A stretch of 64,000 bases of DNA from Gracilaria gracilis (Eukaryota > Rhodophyta > Florideophyceae > Gracilariales > Gracilariaceae): the NCBI GenBank assembly GCA_030374805.1, contig JARGSG010000197.1, positions 992,001 to 1,056,000 on the forward strand. The letters run 5' to 3'. The position numbers were made by a program, and so were the translations under genes. The notes below the pieces were generated by a model. It did no database searches, was not told the DNA's origin, and was given only the letters and a program-made list of their open reading frames with translations. Of this stretch, positions 51,921 through 63,418 are shown one piece after another. The stretch's first letter is position 1, and each line of letters opens with the position of its first letter.

Positions 51921-52130
51921 GCGGCGCTCCGCGCCGTGCCGTGCCGATCTATCGGCGGCGCCTTTTTTGACGCGCCGCTCGTGTGCGTGTTGTTTGAGTG
52001 CGCGCGCGTGTTGTCAAACTCCCACCTTTTCGCCTCTTTTTTTGTCGTGTCGTGTGTGTTGTCAAGCGCGCCGCGTATCGTCTCCGCCTCCTCCTCCCTC
52101 GCGCACCGCTTGCTAGCTTCCACGTCCACC

Positions 52131-52162
52131 ATGTCCACCCCGACCGTAACAAACCCTTCCGC

Positions 52163-52194
<32 letters not shown>

Positions 52195-54440
52195 CCGCGT
52201 CTTCGCCGTCTTCCGTCGACCCCGCTTCCGCCGCCGCGTCGCCCGTCGTCGCCAAGCGTAAGAATTCGTCGCCCGATCACAAGCGCGTCACCATATGGAA
52301 CCGCGCGCAGGGCCGCAAAATCGCCGGCAATGCCGCCCCATTGCAGAAGAACCTCGACGATTACCTGCGTAAACACCCGCATTGCGAGCGCTACAACGGA
52401 CAGGATCGTGCCACTCGCTACACGCAACATCGACGTATCTTGCCGGTTGGTGCTAACGTCGGACAGGTTAGACCGCAGCCGCAGGTCGTCTTGCCCGTGC
52501 AAACCGTTCTTCCCTTGCCCGTTTCATCCTTCTCGTCTTCCAACGCCCTGCATTTGCCTGTGCAGCTAGTTTCGTATCCTGTGCCGTTGGATGCCGCAAA
52601 CCTGCACCTTTACAACGCGCAACAACGCCCGTCCTACTTGGTGCCACAGTATTCATTACCCCCGGATCTTCAACAGCCGCAACATAGTCAACAACCACAA
52701 CCAAACCAACAACCGCAACCGTCCCCCGCCCCGCACCCGCACCAACCGCCACCGCAACCCTCTGCACACCATCAACCTCTCCCGCCCTCGTCCATCTCCG
52801 CGTCGCCGCACCAAGCGCCCGTCGCCAACAAGCACTCGCCCGTCGCCGCGTCGCACCCGCTCAACGCCCATGCCGCGCTTCACAAGCACAAGTCCGTGCA
52901 ACAACCGCCGCTCTTCCCGCATCATACTTTCCCGCTCATTAATGAGCATGCCGCACTTGATTCCAAGCTCGCGCGACAGGCCGCCGAGTCCACTGTCGCC
53001 AACGCGCTCGCGAAGGCCAACGCCCAGATGAGGGGTCATGTCAAGGCCGAACCCAACTCCTCTTTTCCCACGAATCAAACTGCTGTTCACCCGCACTCTG
53101 CCGCTTCCTCTTCTGTCCCGACTTCCGCTACTACTGCCGCTGCTGCCGCCGCCGCTGCAGCTGCCGCCGCTGCCGCCGCCGCTGCGGCGGCCGGCCCGAG
53201 AAACGGCGAGGATAAGAGCCCGGTGCAACTTTCGCCCGCGCAGTTTTTTAGAGATATGAAGGTCATGATGCAGAAGAAGGCGGAGCAATCGTCGCGCGCT
53301 CAGCATGTGCTGCCGAATCAGGCGAAGAAGAACTCGTCGTCGATACCGTCTTTGCAAGAAATGCCGGTGGTGTCCAATCCAATGCAGCAAGTTCCCACGC
53401 AGCAGATGGTGCGTCCGGCTCAGCGAATTGCGCACTCTGTGGCACAGTGCTCGGATCAGGCGCCGTTGGCTGCGTCGCAACCTTACGGCACCTCGCAAAC
53501 GCCCTCGCTTACTTCGTTTGACGTTGATGCTGCTACTTTTCAGCTGGCGGGTACTAGGATTGATGAGACAGAGTCTACGCAAAGCCCGAGTAGTAATAAT
53601 CAGACTTCGTCAGCGCTTGACGTTTCGCTGGTTCCTTCACCGTCGCAGGAGCTTATGCCGTCGAATATGACGCTGTCTGAGTCGGTTTCACAAGGGCTTG
53701 ATTTGCATGCGACAAACCTTTCGCCCGATGCCGTGAAAGACATCATGAGACATCGTGCCGATCATGTTGACAAGGTACTCAACAGCGGCACGTCAGTTGG
53801 GCTTTCCAACCCTTGTAATATATCAGCTACGACTACGAACCAGATGTTCGATGCTTCGCGATTTAACAATGGCAAGAATTCGGCGTCGGTCAGTCGTTCG
53901 CTTAGTTTTCTACTCAAGAATGCACCGTTTGCTTCGAGAGAGAATTCTATGGATTTCAGAAAAGGCGAGTTTGTTGGTAAACGGGATGTGTCGATGGATA
54001 TGATTCGAAGAGATATTTCGATGGATTTACTTTCTTCTAGGAGAATCGGCTCGCAGGAGCGAATTGATGGCGATCTTGTACGTGATATGAGTATCGACTT
54101 TTTTGGAAGCTCGCTGCGAAACGCCAACCCCGATTTCAGCATGGAGATGCAGTTCCCCAATGACTCCAACGGAGTGCAGGGTGGTGCTGTGTTCGAGCTA
54201 GGAGCCCTCACCGATGACGTTGTTTTTGGTCAACCGTTCCATAACCTTAATACTCCATCCAAGACAGAGGCCAACGCTACTGCTGACGGGCGGGACGGGA
54301 GGTTCTCCAGGTCCAAGATCGGCATGTCACAAGACGATCTTATGGTGCATGTGTTGGCAAATCAAGGTGCCCATCAGCAATACCGACGCAATGTGAATGG
54401 GAGTATAGAAGATCTCCGTGAGCTCAAAATGCCGTTCTAG
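52131..54440 (+). CDS. Large low-complexity protein with IWN..GNAAP motif
   Basis: From the ATG at 52131 it is 769 residues; an earlier in-frame ATG at 51936 would add a leader with no clear function. I do not recognise a named family. The conserved-looking part is near the start: KRVTIWNRAQGRKIAGNAAPLQKNL followed by DDYLRKHPHCERYNGQD, a short motif I have seen in algal and plant proteins of unknown role. The rest is Gln/Pro/His-rich, with an Ala run near 53140-53195. The last 150 residues carry five short repeats of the type RD-x-S-M-D. It may be a nuclear regulator, but this is a guess. The gene starts 210 bp after the TRM61 stop on the same strand. Confidence 0.6.
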
Positions 54441-54594
54441 AAATATGTACAGACGCAGTCTAAAACGGTTTACACTCCAACCGCTTCGCACCGTTTCATG
54501 TGTATATTCGTGTAAAGAAACATCTTGTTGCCCAAAGCTTTGCTTCTTGCTTTTGCTTTGCGCCATTCTCTTTGTGAGTTTCTTCAGACTTCTG

Positions 54595-55407
54595 TCAGAG
54601 GTTCACTGCACTGTCCAGATCAAATGATCTGGGACTATGAACGGACACCGACTTTTTCCTTGATAGTAGCACCCTTGAGAAGGGCACATCTCGTGCCAAC
54701 GCCTGCCGTGCCATGTGAATTACGTACAGACAAGTGGGCGCATTCCCGAACAGTACAAACGAAATGATCCATAACGTCGTCACGCAGTTCAGTTCCCCTT
54801 CGCGAACAATCACAAACACTACTGTGAATAAAATGCCCGTCAAATTGTCGATGAAGAGGAATGCTGCCCACGTCACCGACTTGAGTACCGAGTATCCTTC
54901 CTGCAAGCTTTCAAACCTTGATGCCCAGAAGCAAACCGCGGCAAATCCCATCAGTAATCCAAAGAATACGCTGCCGATGACCTTGCTCTGCCTTGATGTG
55001 CCTTCTGACCGCATGTTCAAAGGACCAGCTCCCCCATCGGTAGTGTAGGGTAGCAAACCAAGCGTCACATCCCTCGCTCTAAAAATCAGGTACGCAACGT
55101 ACCACAACAGAGCAAAATTTCCTACGAACGGAAACAAGATAGCAAACACTTTGTTCGACAGACAAAAAACAGGAGATCCATCGCGAAGGTAGACGTAGAG
55201 AGCAGCAAAAGAAGCACCGACTATATAATCAGCTAGAGCTGACATTGCCCATGGTGATTTCGCGATCCCTGACACGCCCTCCGACAGAGGACTGTCTCGA
55301 ATGGTGTTGAGTAACGAAATAAACAAAGCCACTCCGACCGTGCTAAGGAACGTGGCAAGGATGAATGCTTGAGTTGCTCGAGCATTCGTTGCTCGAGACG
55401 TGTCCAT
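54595..55407 (-). CDS. DUF1475-like polytopic membrane protein
   Basis: The 270-residue protein has about seven hydrophobic segments. Two similar halves can be seen: one contains SPWAMSALADYIVGASFAALYVYLRDG and a later FVGNFALLWY, the other TWAAFLFIDNLTGILFTVVFVIVREGE followed by LWIISFVLFGNAPTCLYV. This is the duplicated layout of plant DUF1475 proteins, whose role is unknown. A basic C-terminal tail with several Ser residues faces one side. Neighbours give no hint of function. Confidence 0.7.
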   Translation of the reverse strand: MDTSRATNARATQAFILATFLSTVGVALFISLLNTIRDSPLSEGVSGIAKSPWAMSALADYIVGASFAALYVYLRDGSPVFCLSNKVFAILFPFVGNFALLWYVAYLIFRARDVTLGLLPYTTDGGAGPLNMRSEGTSRQSKVIGSVFFGLLMGFAAVCFWASRFESLQEGYSVLKSVTWAAFLFIDNLTGILFTVVFVIVREGELNCVTTLWIISFVLFGNAPTCLYVIHMARQALARDVPFSRVLLSRKKSVSVHSPRSFDLDSAVNL

Positions 55408-56066
55408 GGTTGAGTCTTCAGAAGTGATCTTGCTTCAGACGAAGAAACTGGGAGCTGTATCGCTGAAGCGGAAATAAGCTCCCAAGAACTACGCGTTCTA
55501 TTCCAGACGGGTTGCTGTATCAACGATTTCGACAACAACTTTGCACTCGGAGCTTCTACACGCTCAAATTTGGGGCACAAAACAGGGTTTCAAGATCAAA
55601 ACCAAATGCATTTCGGCCGCACCTTATCTACTGCCCGCTCAAGAACAAAGGAGAACTAGCTAGATACTGTACAGAGTACGTTGGATTACCATAAACCGAC
55701 AAAAGGATGATGATCATGACACAGTATATCGTCTGCTTTACTTATGAACATTGAACGTGTATGGAACATCATAGCTCAGTCGAAAATACAAACATGGCAA
55801 CAATCACATCAGTCAACACCAACAAATGGTCCACCATTGCCTCAATCTGCCGCCTTCGCTAGAGAAAGACTTCATCGCCGGAAATCAGAAGTGCTACGTA
55901 TACCCTCAAGACTCATCAATTCATGGAAAACATGCTCATTAAACGTACATGATACAATATGGCAAACAAACAGACTGCGAATGGCAACATACGGGTTCTC
56001 TGCAGAGCAAAACCATTGTGAAGGTCATTCATGACAAGTGCAGCTGTTTCATAACCAAATTAGTTA
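55408..56066. other. Intergenic region
   Basis: Promoter side of the DUF1475-like gene and 3' side of the kinase gene. Nothing further is visible. Confidence 0.5.
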
Positions 56067-58452
56067 TCAAAGTTGGATTTTCTGCTCCTCGCTAACTACG
56101 ACGGTAGGTCTCTGTGAAAGTTTTCTCGCCGCCTTCTGTTCCTTCGCATCTACAAGCTTCATTATAGCTACGGCAGGCGGGAAACCTTTTTCCAAAAGCC
56201 CGTACCAAGCTGGATCAATATGTGCATGTGCGAAGGCCTTAAACTTCGTCTTGATGTCCCCAGAGCTCATGACTAACTGTCTCCGAAGCAAATCTCCTGC
56301 CTTTTTCTCACTGTCGTGCACATTCAAGCTGAACTTGCCTTGGACGAAACTTCGAATTTGTTCCTCCTCGTATCCGGCCTTGCTGAACATCATAACAAAT
56401 GAGCGGATAATCGCGGGCGCTTCTGCTCGCAAGGCAAGGAAAGCGTCAACGCACATATTAACGAACCTATCCCAAATTTTCAGCTCCTTGAAAACAGCCT
56501 CCATCTGCGGTGCAATCGCAATGCGTGGTCCATCGATTGGAGGGCTGGTACCCATCAGAAAGCCGAAGTCAATGTGTAGAACATATTGATGATCCTTGAC
56601 AAGCACATTGTCGAAATGTCTATCTCTCCCACTGTATCACAAATATAATTTGCAGAGAAACAAGAATCGTCAAAGAAATCAGTTAGTACAAGCAGCATAG
56701 AGCATAGCAGTGTGAAAAGATAGTATGCACTTACCCGCAGATATAAGCCCCGATGTAAGATCCGACGGTAGAACGAAGAATGTCTTCAACCCGTTCGGGG
56801 TCAGAGCGAAACCTGTTTCTCCAGCTTACCCAGTCATAATCCTTCAGTGGAATTAGTCCAGTCATAGCCTCCATGAACCCCTTCGTGGGAGTGGTCGGGA
56901 AAACCTCATAGCAGAAACTATACGGTGGCTTGTCGTACTTGGGTTTAATGAGAGGTGATGACTCCCATATATGGTTAAATACTTGAAACATGACCTCCAC
57001 CCCCAAATCCTGCATAAGATTGTCACCCTCTTTGATCAAAACCCCTGGAGGAAGTATGATATGATCGTCGTCTTCATCTAAATCGGCATTTTCCATGGGT
57101 ACCCTCAGTTCAACAATCATAGGACGCGCGATACTCGAAAAGACCTTACGCACGACGACGGATCCAATGACAGAACTGTCCTGACGAACGTCATTGATCT
57201 CCATTGTTGAAATTGCGGACCTCGGTGCCAGCATATCGCTCGCAAAGTCTGCTGACGACGAACCAAAGCTTCCTGACGATGTGTTGTCACTCGCAGAAAC
57301 ATCTTCGGTCATGAATTTGGAGAAGTCCAAGTTAGCTTGGGCATTAAGACCTCCGCAATACAAAGGATGAGTGATTGCACGATATCCGTATCTATAGCCC
57401 TTCTCAACATCACGGACGTACGCAGTGCTTGTCCAAAACTCGAAACTCTGCAAGTCAACCATGTCCATTGGGAGCTGTACCTCAATTTGCTTAATTGCAG
57501 TTGGCTGCTTCTCAAGCTCACACCAAGAAGTAATGACCATGTCGGTCTTTGTCTTACAACGACAATGTCCTGCATCCTCACGCTGCAAAGCCATGCGGCA
57601 TTGGTACACTCGCTTCTTCGAATCCACGAACTTGGAAGAGTGGCCACCGACTTTGTGTATGAGCCCATGGTCGAGCATTCGTTGAGCGAGTTCAACAGCT
57701 TCGCTTCTGGACCTGAAATTCGCGCGTTCCATAATGCCGTCGACCAGTTCAGTACCAAAGAAAGCGCCCCTGAAAGGACGCATGAACCAATTGATAGTGC
57801 GAATACGAATGCCATGTTCAGGATGTAGCAGGCGTCGAACAGCAAAGCTGAAGAGAGTCTTCTTGTCCTCTAACCAGCCAGCAACCTGCTTGCTGTCTGC
57901 AAGACGAAACGAAGCGGAGTCCACCTGCGAAATAGCGCTCGAGGAGGGGGTTCCGTTCATTTCACGGGCGTAGTCGTCCAGCGCATGTCTGGCAGATTGG
58001 TAACAATCTCGTCGATGGACGAGCTTGACGTTCCATTGTTGAGCAAAGGCAGGGTTGCGAATCAACAGCAAAAATCGCAGCTTGACACCCCGACAAGCAG
58101 CAACGCGCATGCGCAAAACAGATACCAGTTTAATGTAACCCTGACGGTGTGTAGGTGACTCACCAATACGGTGAATGGCAGCCAATATGAGAGGCAATAG
58201 ACGGAAAATTGCGACATTGTTGGCAGCGAGAAGGGCATCGTGGGTGAGGTTGTCTTCTAGGTCAGGGCCCAGCAGCAGGTTGACTAGATGGCCAGGATGG
58301 AGCTCAAATGCATTGAAGGTAGATCTTGACATAGTGGACGATGACAAACGTTTAAGACGACGAAGGTTGGGTTCGGAAGAGTTCTCCGACGGACTCACGG
58401 ACGAGGTTTGAGGCTGGGAAGCACTGCTCGTCTGTTGCTGGTCTTCGGTCAT
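56067..58452 (-). CDS. DEP-domain phosphatidylinositol 3/4-kinase-like protein, two exons
   Basis: On the minus strand exon 1 is 58452-56735 and exon 2 is 56631-56067, giving 760 residues. The 103-bp intron (56632-56734) has donor GTAAGT and acceptor ATACAG and splits the codon for G573. Order of parts: Ser-rich leader; a helical region about 50-160; a DEP domain about 210-290 (RTINWFMRPFRGAFFGTELVDGIMERANFRSRSEAVELAQ...HGLIHKV); a variable part; then the lipid-kinase core with PPGVLIKEGDNLMQDLGVEVMFQVF. The catalytic loop GGRDRHFDNVLV has D576, H578 and N581, and the activation loop starts HIDFGF with D594. Canonical PI kinases have GDRH; here it is RDRH. No C2 or ordinary helical domain is visible. 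Substrate (3- or 4-position) cannot be set by eye. Confidence 0.85.
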
Positions 58453-59770
58453 GGTGATGAAGACTAACTGCAGAGCAGCTTACGCAATAGAGGAACTTGA
58501 AGCGGTAGCGAGGGTGTGAAACAGAGTGAGTTGCTGAGGGATTGGACGGAAGCCAAACGAAACTATTGCCTTTCAGAGAGGTTGAGGAGCACTGGTGAGA
58601 CACGAAAAGAGGGGTTCGTGGATTCCTCCGGAACTCAGGTGCGGGACGCTGCTCAGGCGTGGCACTATCTTAGATAGACTCCATCGTTAACTTGTTGGCT
58701 GTGGTGGTAGAGAAGAGTAGAGGCAGTGGTCCGAGTGGTCCATACCCGACCCTTGAACCAGTGATATATTTGAGTGTGTCGCCCTCGTTGGAAATTTCGA
58801 CAAAATAGCGCTGCGAAAGCCTCCAATGATGCAACAGACGCACCGTGCCCGGACCGTTGCCTCGGCACAGCGTTGCCGGCTGATCCTTCATAACCGCTCA
58901 AGTCTCGATATTTCTAACGTAAGATCTTAGCTTCGGCTTCCCTCGCTTTTCTCACGTAGAAAAGAGCAGCTTCCAAGTCGAATCAGAGCTTTGAAGGCCT
59001 TGCTGTGTACACTTCACCCATGTATCGGTGTTCTGAGGCCTTCCAAATGATCCACGACGGCGGTGGTTCGATTATCTTTGCGCTCTTCTGAAGCTCGCGG
59101 AAGATAGGCGGCCGGATTGTTGAGATTAAATGCAGCCACGCGCATCTTTTTGATTGGCGCATTTCTCGGAACGGGGCATGAAGCTTGTAAAAAGACCCGC
59201 AGGTAGGAACGTTACTGTAATAGCTCTTGAAGACCCTGTCAATCTATGCTAGAGTCTAGCTTATGATATCCATAGATTGGACAGGGTCTTCCACGAAGGC
59301 ATGCCACGGAGCTTACAGAGGTCTTTAACGTGTTGTGGCATGCTGTGCACGTGGAAGACTTGACATGGAATAACGGCAGATCAACGTGTGCACGTGGAGA
59401 GGCATTGAGGGCAGCTAAGCGAGTGTCGGTGGTTCAAAGCGCAAAGCGCGAAGCAAAGGCAAGTGCGCGTGTCGCGTTGGCGCTCGTTCGGAAAGCGCCA
59501 ACGCGGCCGCGAGTGCGGCGGTCGATTCGCGGATGTGACATAGAGATAAGTTACCCTTGGAACGCCTACACGCGATACACATGCATTCTGCCGTACTCCA
59601 ACGTTCGTGCCGCCGCCCCTTCAAGACGTGCCGCTCACCCTTATCTGCCCTTGTACCAAGCGTACCGCCCATTCGATCATTTGCGTCACAGCCTCCACCT
59701 TCTAATTAGCGCCGCCCCACCTCTTTTTCCCCGGCCGCTTTGTCTTCCGTCAGCTATTCCGCCTTCCGCC
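58453..59770. promoter_or_regulatory. Divergent region between kinase and karyopherin genes
   Basis: Holds both promoters. An imperfect hairpin lies at 59229-59291. An open frame continuous with the karyopherin gene extends back to 59330, but the region is Arg/Ala-rich and not karyopherin-like. Confidence 0.45.
59229..59291. repeat. 20-bp hairpin with 22-base loop upstream of the karyopherin gene
   Basis: GAAGACCCTGTCAATCTATG at 59229-59248 pairs with 59271-59291, which has one extra base (a single-base bulge). The shape is like a small pre-miRNA stem, though short. Confidence 0.8.
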
Positions 59771-62700
59771 ATGTCGGACATCGCTGCTATGCTCGATGTC
59801 GCCAGGCAGGCACTCCACCAGCTGCATCACGGTGCACCGTTGCAGATCAAGCAAGCTGAGGCCGAGCTCAACCGCATCTCCAGTTCGCTTAACCCGCAGT
59901 CCGCTATCACTCTAGCCGATCGTTTGCTTCATCCCCAACCTCCGTCTTCTGGACCTCCAAGCCCCGCCGAGACTGTCCATGCGTTTCATTTGCTCGAGCA
60001 ACGCGTTCTTCCTTCATTTACCGACTTGCCGCAACCGTTTCGTCTGCAGGTTCGTCGGTTTGCGCTACTATTGGTGTCTCCAAATCCGCTCTACTCCTCT
60101 TTGCATACCAACAAAGCCGTTTCATTTCTTGCCGCGCTGGCTGTACGAGAGTGGCCTCAACGCTACAGCAACTTCATTGACGATGTCATTGCTATGCCTG
60201 CCCACATTGGCTGTCAAATACTCACTCATATATCCGATGATATATATGCATTTCATTCATCAATACATTCTAAGCGCCTCCAAGAACTTCGTCATGCAAT
60301 GGCTCTCACTCTCTCTACGACTCTCCCGTTCATCACTTCTGCGGCCGACAACTTTCACAAGACTGCCAACTGGAATGCTCTTCTTTCCGCTGTACAATGC
60401 TTACGATCTTTTCTGCCTTGGGCCTCACTCAAGATTCTGTTCTCCATGCGCGTCCCTCATGCGTGCTTCATGCTAATTTGCAACCCGCGCGATGATGTCA
60501 GAAACGAAGTTTTGAACGCTCTATTGTGCTTCGTTGGAAGAATCTTTCCGGGAGCAATTGTCTCGGACGGTGATTTCAATCCTTCAACAGCCTTTCGAGA
60601 AGTGTTTTTCGGCCTGCTCAATGTGCTGGGACAAACTCCTCTAGTTCTGGCTCCACTATCGCGCAGTCTCGTTCCGCCGACTGATGCGTTTCCGCCTCTG
60701 AAGGAAGCTTGGTTCAAATCTACACCTTTAAAGTCGGTTGGTGCAGACGCTCATGAGTTCACAGTAAAGTTCTTCGAGGTGCTCTCAAAACTTGGCATAA
60801 CTCATTTTTCGCCCTCGTTTCTGTGCAGGAAGTGCCATTCAAGCAAAGAACCAGACCTGTCGAACAATGATCGCGAACTTGCGGCTGCATTCGTCGACTT
60901 AATGAGTGCTGCCTTGACATGTCCTTCTTATGTGCTGAGAGACACAGTCTTCAGCTTCTTCGCTACGACAACTTCTTATATTATTAAGAAGGAGATTCGC
61001 TCTGAGCTTGCTTTATTTCTTGTCACTCGCTTCTTGTATGCTTCTACGGCTGGTGTGCTAAAGTTTGCGACACACTCTGACGTTGACCTGTACAAAGAAA
61101 TAGACTTTGAAGGAGATGATGTTTCGTTTAGGGTCGCCCGACGGAGACTAAACGGACTAATGTACGGCACACTTCGCAACGTTTCTCAAATTCTGCCGGA
61201 AGAGAGTGCCCTTTTCATACTCTCACGGTTGATGCGTTTGCTTTCTCAGCCCGTGCCAGATCCAAAACATGGTTTCAGAAATGGGCCCCGTGAGGCAAAC
61301 CTTGTGTGTCCTGATTCCGATGGCCAAAGCTGGAACTTTGGAGACTTCCGCGTAGACAGAAGAGCTTGGCGACATTGTATAGACACGACATATCCTACTG
61401 TGGATGCAATATGTCAAATCGCTTCAGACAAAGTTTCGGCTGAGGTTAAGACACAGATGATCGCGTTCCAAAGGCAGGCGTTTGAAGTAGTCGTGGCGTG
61501 GAATGACGTTGATTTGCTCATTTCTAAGATTCATGTACTGCGAGTGTTGTTTCTTTTATACTTGGCAGAGCCCCCCAAACTCGATGCATGCATTGGAGCG
61601 TTCGGAAGTCTAATCGACAACCCCATTACGCCGAGCACGGTACGGTCCAGGGCGTGTGTTTCTTTGCGTTCAGTGTATCGACGGCTGAGACGCTCGACGG
61701 ATGCCCGTATCGGTCGGTTTGCTAATATATTATGCGACTATGCAGTGACCTCGTTGCTTAACTCAAAGTTTCGCGAACAGGACAAGATGCAGCTTGTAGA
61801 AGCAAGCGTATCTTGTATTATGTCCATACCCGACGTAAAACAGGCGGAGCAGAAAATTGAACGCATGTTGATGCCACTGGTTAACACGCTTTCTTCGGCG
61901 AATGCTCTCGCTGTATATCAGTCTCCCACGAGTTTTCTGGATTTTCTCATGAGTGGACATGTGGATGAAGTATCACCGCTTGTATGCGCGTTTAACGTGC
62001 TGTCGAGCAGTATGCAGCAAATATCTCGCCCTGCTGCGAAAGGTGCCAAAGTCAATCTTGCTGCTGGTATACTGTCCCATGCGATTGCCCCAAAGGCCGT
62101 TGAAGTAGCCAGGGTGTTTCTGCCCACCCTACATGGCTTCTTTAATGCAGCCAAATTCCCTCGTGATAAATCGGATAAACTTCGATACAACGTTCTATTA
62201 CCGACATGCAAGTACCTGGTTTATCTTGTAAACTTGGACAGCAATGAGATTTTAAGGAGAGTCGCAGACGAACATGATTCGTACGAAGAAAAACCGAGGG
62301 CTTTCAGAGAGGGTCCCTCTGTTCAAGAAGAACGAAGCTATGATATACTATGCAGTTATGGGATTGATCCACCAGATTGCCAATACGCTTGGATACGTGA
62401 GACGCTTCACAATTTGAGAATCAGCGGGTATGAAATCATTCGTGCTTGCGTCTTGTCCGGTGTGACAAAATCTCCCACACACTTGAATACAATTCTGCAA
62501 GCTTTCTGTGCAGATTTTAAAAGCGTGGAACCGTTTCATCTGCTAGGAATTATGTCACGTATACTAGACCCGCTGTTGTCCTTTTCCTTGGTATCCAAAG
62601 ATCCGTCGTTCCTGGAGAGCATTGCCCGATCTGAAGTGCCGAAACTTCTTCGTCATATTGGAGACCATATCGACGCTTCTATAAAGGGAGCAGAGACGTT

Positions 62701-63418
62701 CAGCGACACATCCGCTCTCGATATATATCGCGATTGTTGTCGATCATGGCTACGGAGAACGGCAATGAGTTTGATTTCTGGAATGTATCCAGGGCCTAAT
62801 CAGCTCGAAGAGTACTTTCCTCCGCAGTTCCAGGTGCCCATCCTTGGCGATGCTCTTTATTCATTGTGGATTGCCGGTTGTAATCCTGGAAAAGACGCTA
62901 ATGACAAGTCTTCTTTTCAGTTTCCCTTCGATGCTATTACACGCGCTGCGGCGATTTCTCCATGTGCTCACTTCCAGTTTTTCGGACCACTGTTGGAAGC
63001 CTCGTTCAGAGCAGCCGTTCTGAATGTTGGTGAAACCAGCTCAACTGCAGATGCACCTGTTAGAGCTATGTTGACGATCATTAGAAAATGGCCGATTGAA
63101 AGTGGACGCCAACTACATACTGCTCTCGGACAAAACGATGTCTTGCAGCAATGGGTCACTGAGTGTATTCAACAAATGGTAAATGCTGATCAAGCGAAAC
63201 CTAAAAAGCAGAAGAGTTTGTTGCGCGATCTTGTGCGTCGAGTAGCAGACCATGAAGGGACCGCTTTTATCAAAGAGAAGAAGGTCAAAGTACTCCCGGA
63301 GAAACTAGTGGCCATCAATACGAAACGCAATGCTAAGAGAGCAAGGGGTGACTTGGATGAACTCGAGCTAGGGGAAGGGGCGCTCGACAGTCTTTTTGGT
63401 GAGGGTGATCCCTTGTAG
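59771..63418 (+). CDS. Exportin-5/HASTY/Msn5-like karyopherin
   Basis: From the ATG at 59771, whose MSDIAAMLDVARQALHQL fits a karyopherin first helix, the protein has 1215 residues, close to human exportin-5 (1204). It is all helical. Near residue 120 it has KAVSFLAALAVREWPQRYSNFIDDVI, the REWPQ-type helix of the importin-beta N domain. Family members carry RNA or protein through the nuclear pore with Ran-GTP. XPO5/HASTY exports pre-miRNA or tRNA, Msn5 exports phosphoproteins; the cargo cannot be read from sequence. The C terminus is acidic (ELELGEGALDSLFGEGDPL) and carries a short basic stretch just before. The start at 59330 would add 147 Arg-rich residues and is unlikely. Confidence 0.75.
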   Translation: MSDIAAMLDVARQALHQLHHGAPLQIKQAEAELNRISSSLNPQSAITLADRLLHPQPPSSGPPSPAETVHAFHLLEQRVLPSFTDLPQPFRLQVRRFALLLVSPNPLYSSLHTNKAVSFLAALAVREWPQRYSNFIDDVIAMPAHIGCQILTHISDDIYAFHSSIHSKRLQELRHAMALTLSTTLPFITSAADNFHKTANWNALLSAVQCLRSFLPWASLKILFSMRVPHACFMLICNPRDDVRNEVLNALLCFVGRIFPGAIVSDGDFNPSTAFREVFFGLLNVLGQTPLVLAPLSRSLVPPTDAFPPLKEAWFKSTPLKSVGADAHEFTVKFFEVLSKLGITHFSPSFLCRKCHSSKEPDLSNNDRELAAAFVDLMSAALTCPSYVLRDTVFSFFATTTSYIIKKEIRSELALFLVTRFLYASTAGVLKFATHSDVDLYKEIDFEGDDVSFRVARRRLNGLMYGTLRNVSQILPEESALFILSRLMRLLSQPVPDPKHGFRNGPREANLVCPDSDGQSWNFGDFRVDRRAWRHCIDTTYPTVDAICQIASDKVSAEVKTQMIAFQRQAFEVVVAWNDVDLLISKIHVLRVLFLLYLAEPPKLDACIGAFGSLIDNPITPSTVRSRACVSLRSVYRRLRRSTDARIGRFANILCDYAVTSLLNSKFREQDKMQLVEASVSCIMSIPDVKQAEQKIERMLMPLVNTLSSANALAVYQSPTSFLDFLMSGHVDEVSPLVCAFNVLSSSMQQISRPAAKGAKVNLAAGILSHAIAPKAVEVARVFLPTLHGFFNAAKFPRDKSDKLRYNVLLPTCKYLVYLVNLDSNEILRRVADEHDSYEEKPRAFREGPSVQEERSYDILCSYGIDPPDCQYAWIRETLHNLRISGYEIIRACVLSGVTKSPTHLNTILQAFCADFKSVEPFHLLGIMSRILDPLLSFSLVSKDPSFLESIARSEVPKLLRHIGDHIDASIKGAETFSDTSALDIYRDCCRSWLRRTAMSLISGMYPGPNQLEEYFPPQFQVPILGDALYSLWIAGCNPGKDANDKSSFQFPFDAITRAAAISPCAHFQFFGPLLEASFRAAVLNVGETSSTADAPVRAMLTIIRKWPIESGRQLHTALGQNDVLQQWVTECIQQMVNADQAKPKKQKSLLRDLVRRVADHEGTAFIKEKKVKVLPEKLVAINTKRNAKRARGDLDELELGEGALDSLFGEGDPL

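Noticed and set aside
59330..59770. N-terminal extension of the karyopherin
   Set aside because: The extra 147 residues are Arg-rich and unlike a karyopherin; the ATG at 59771 starts directly at the first helix.
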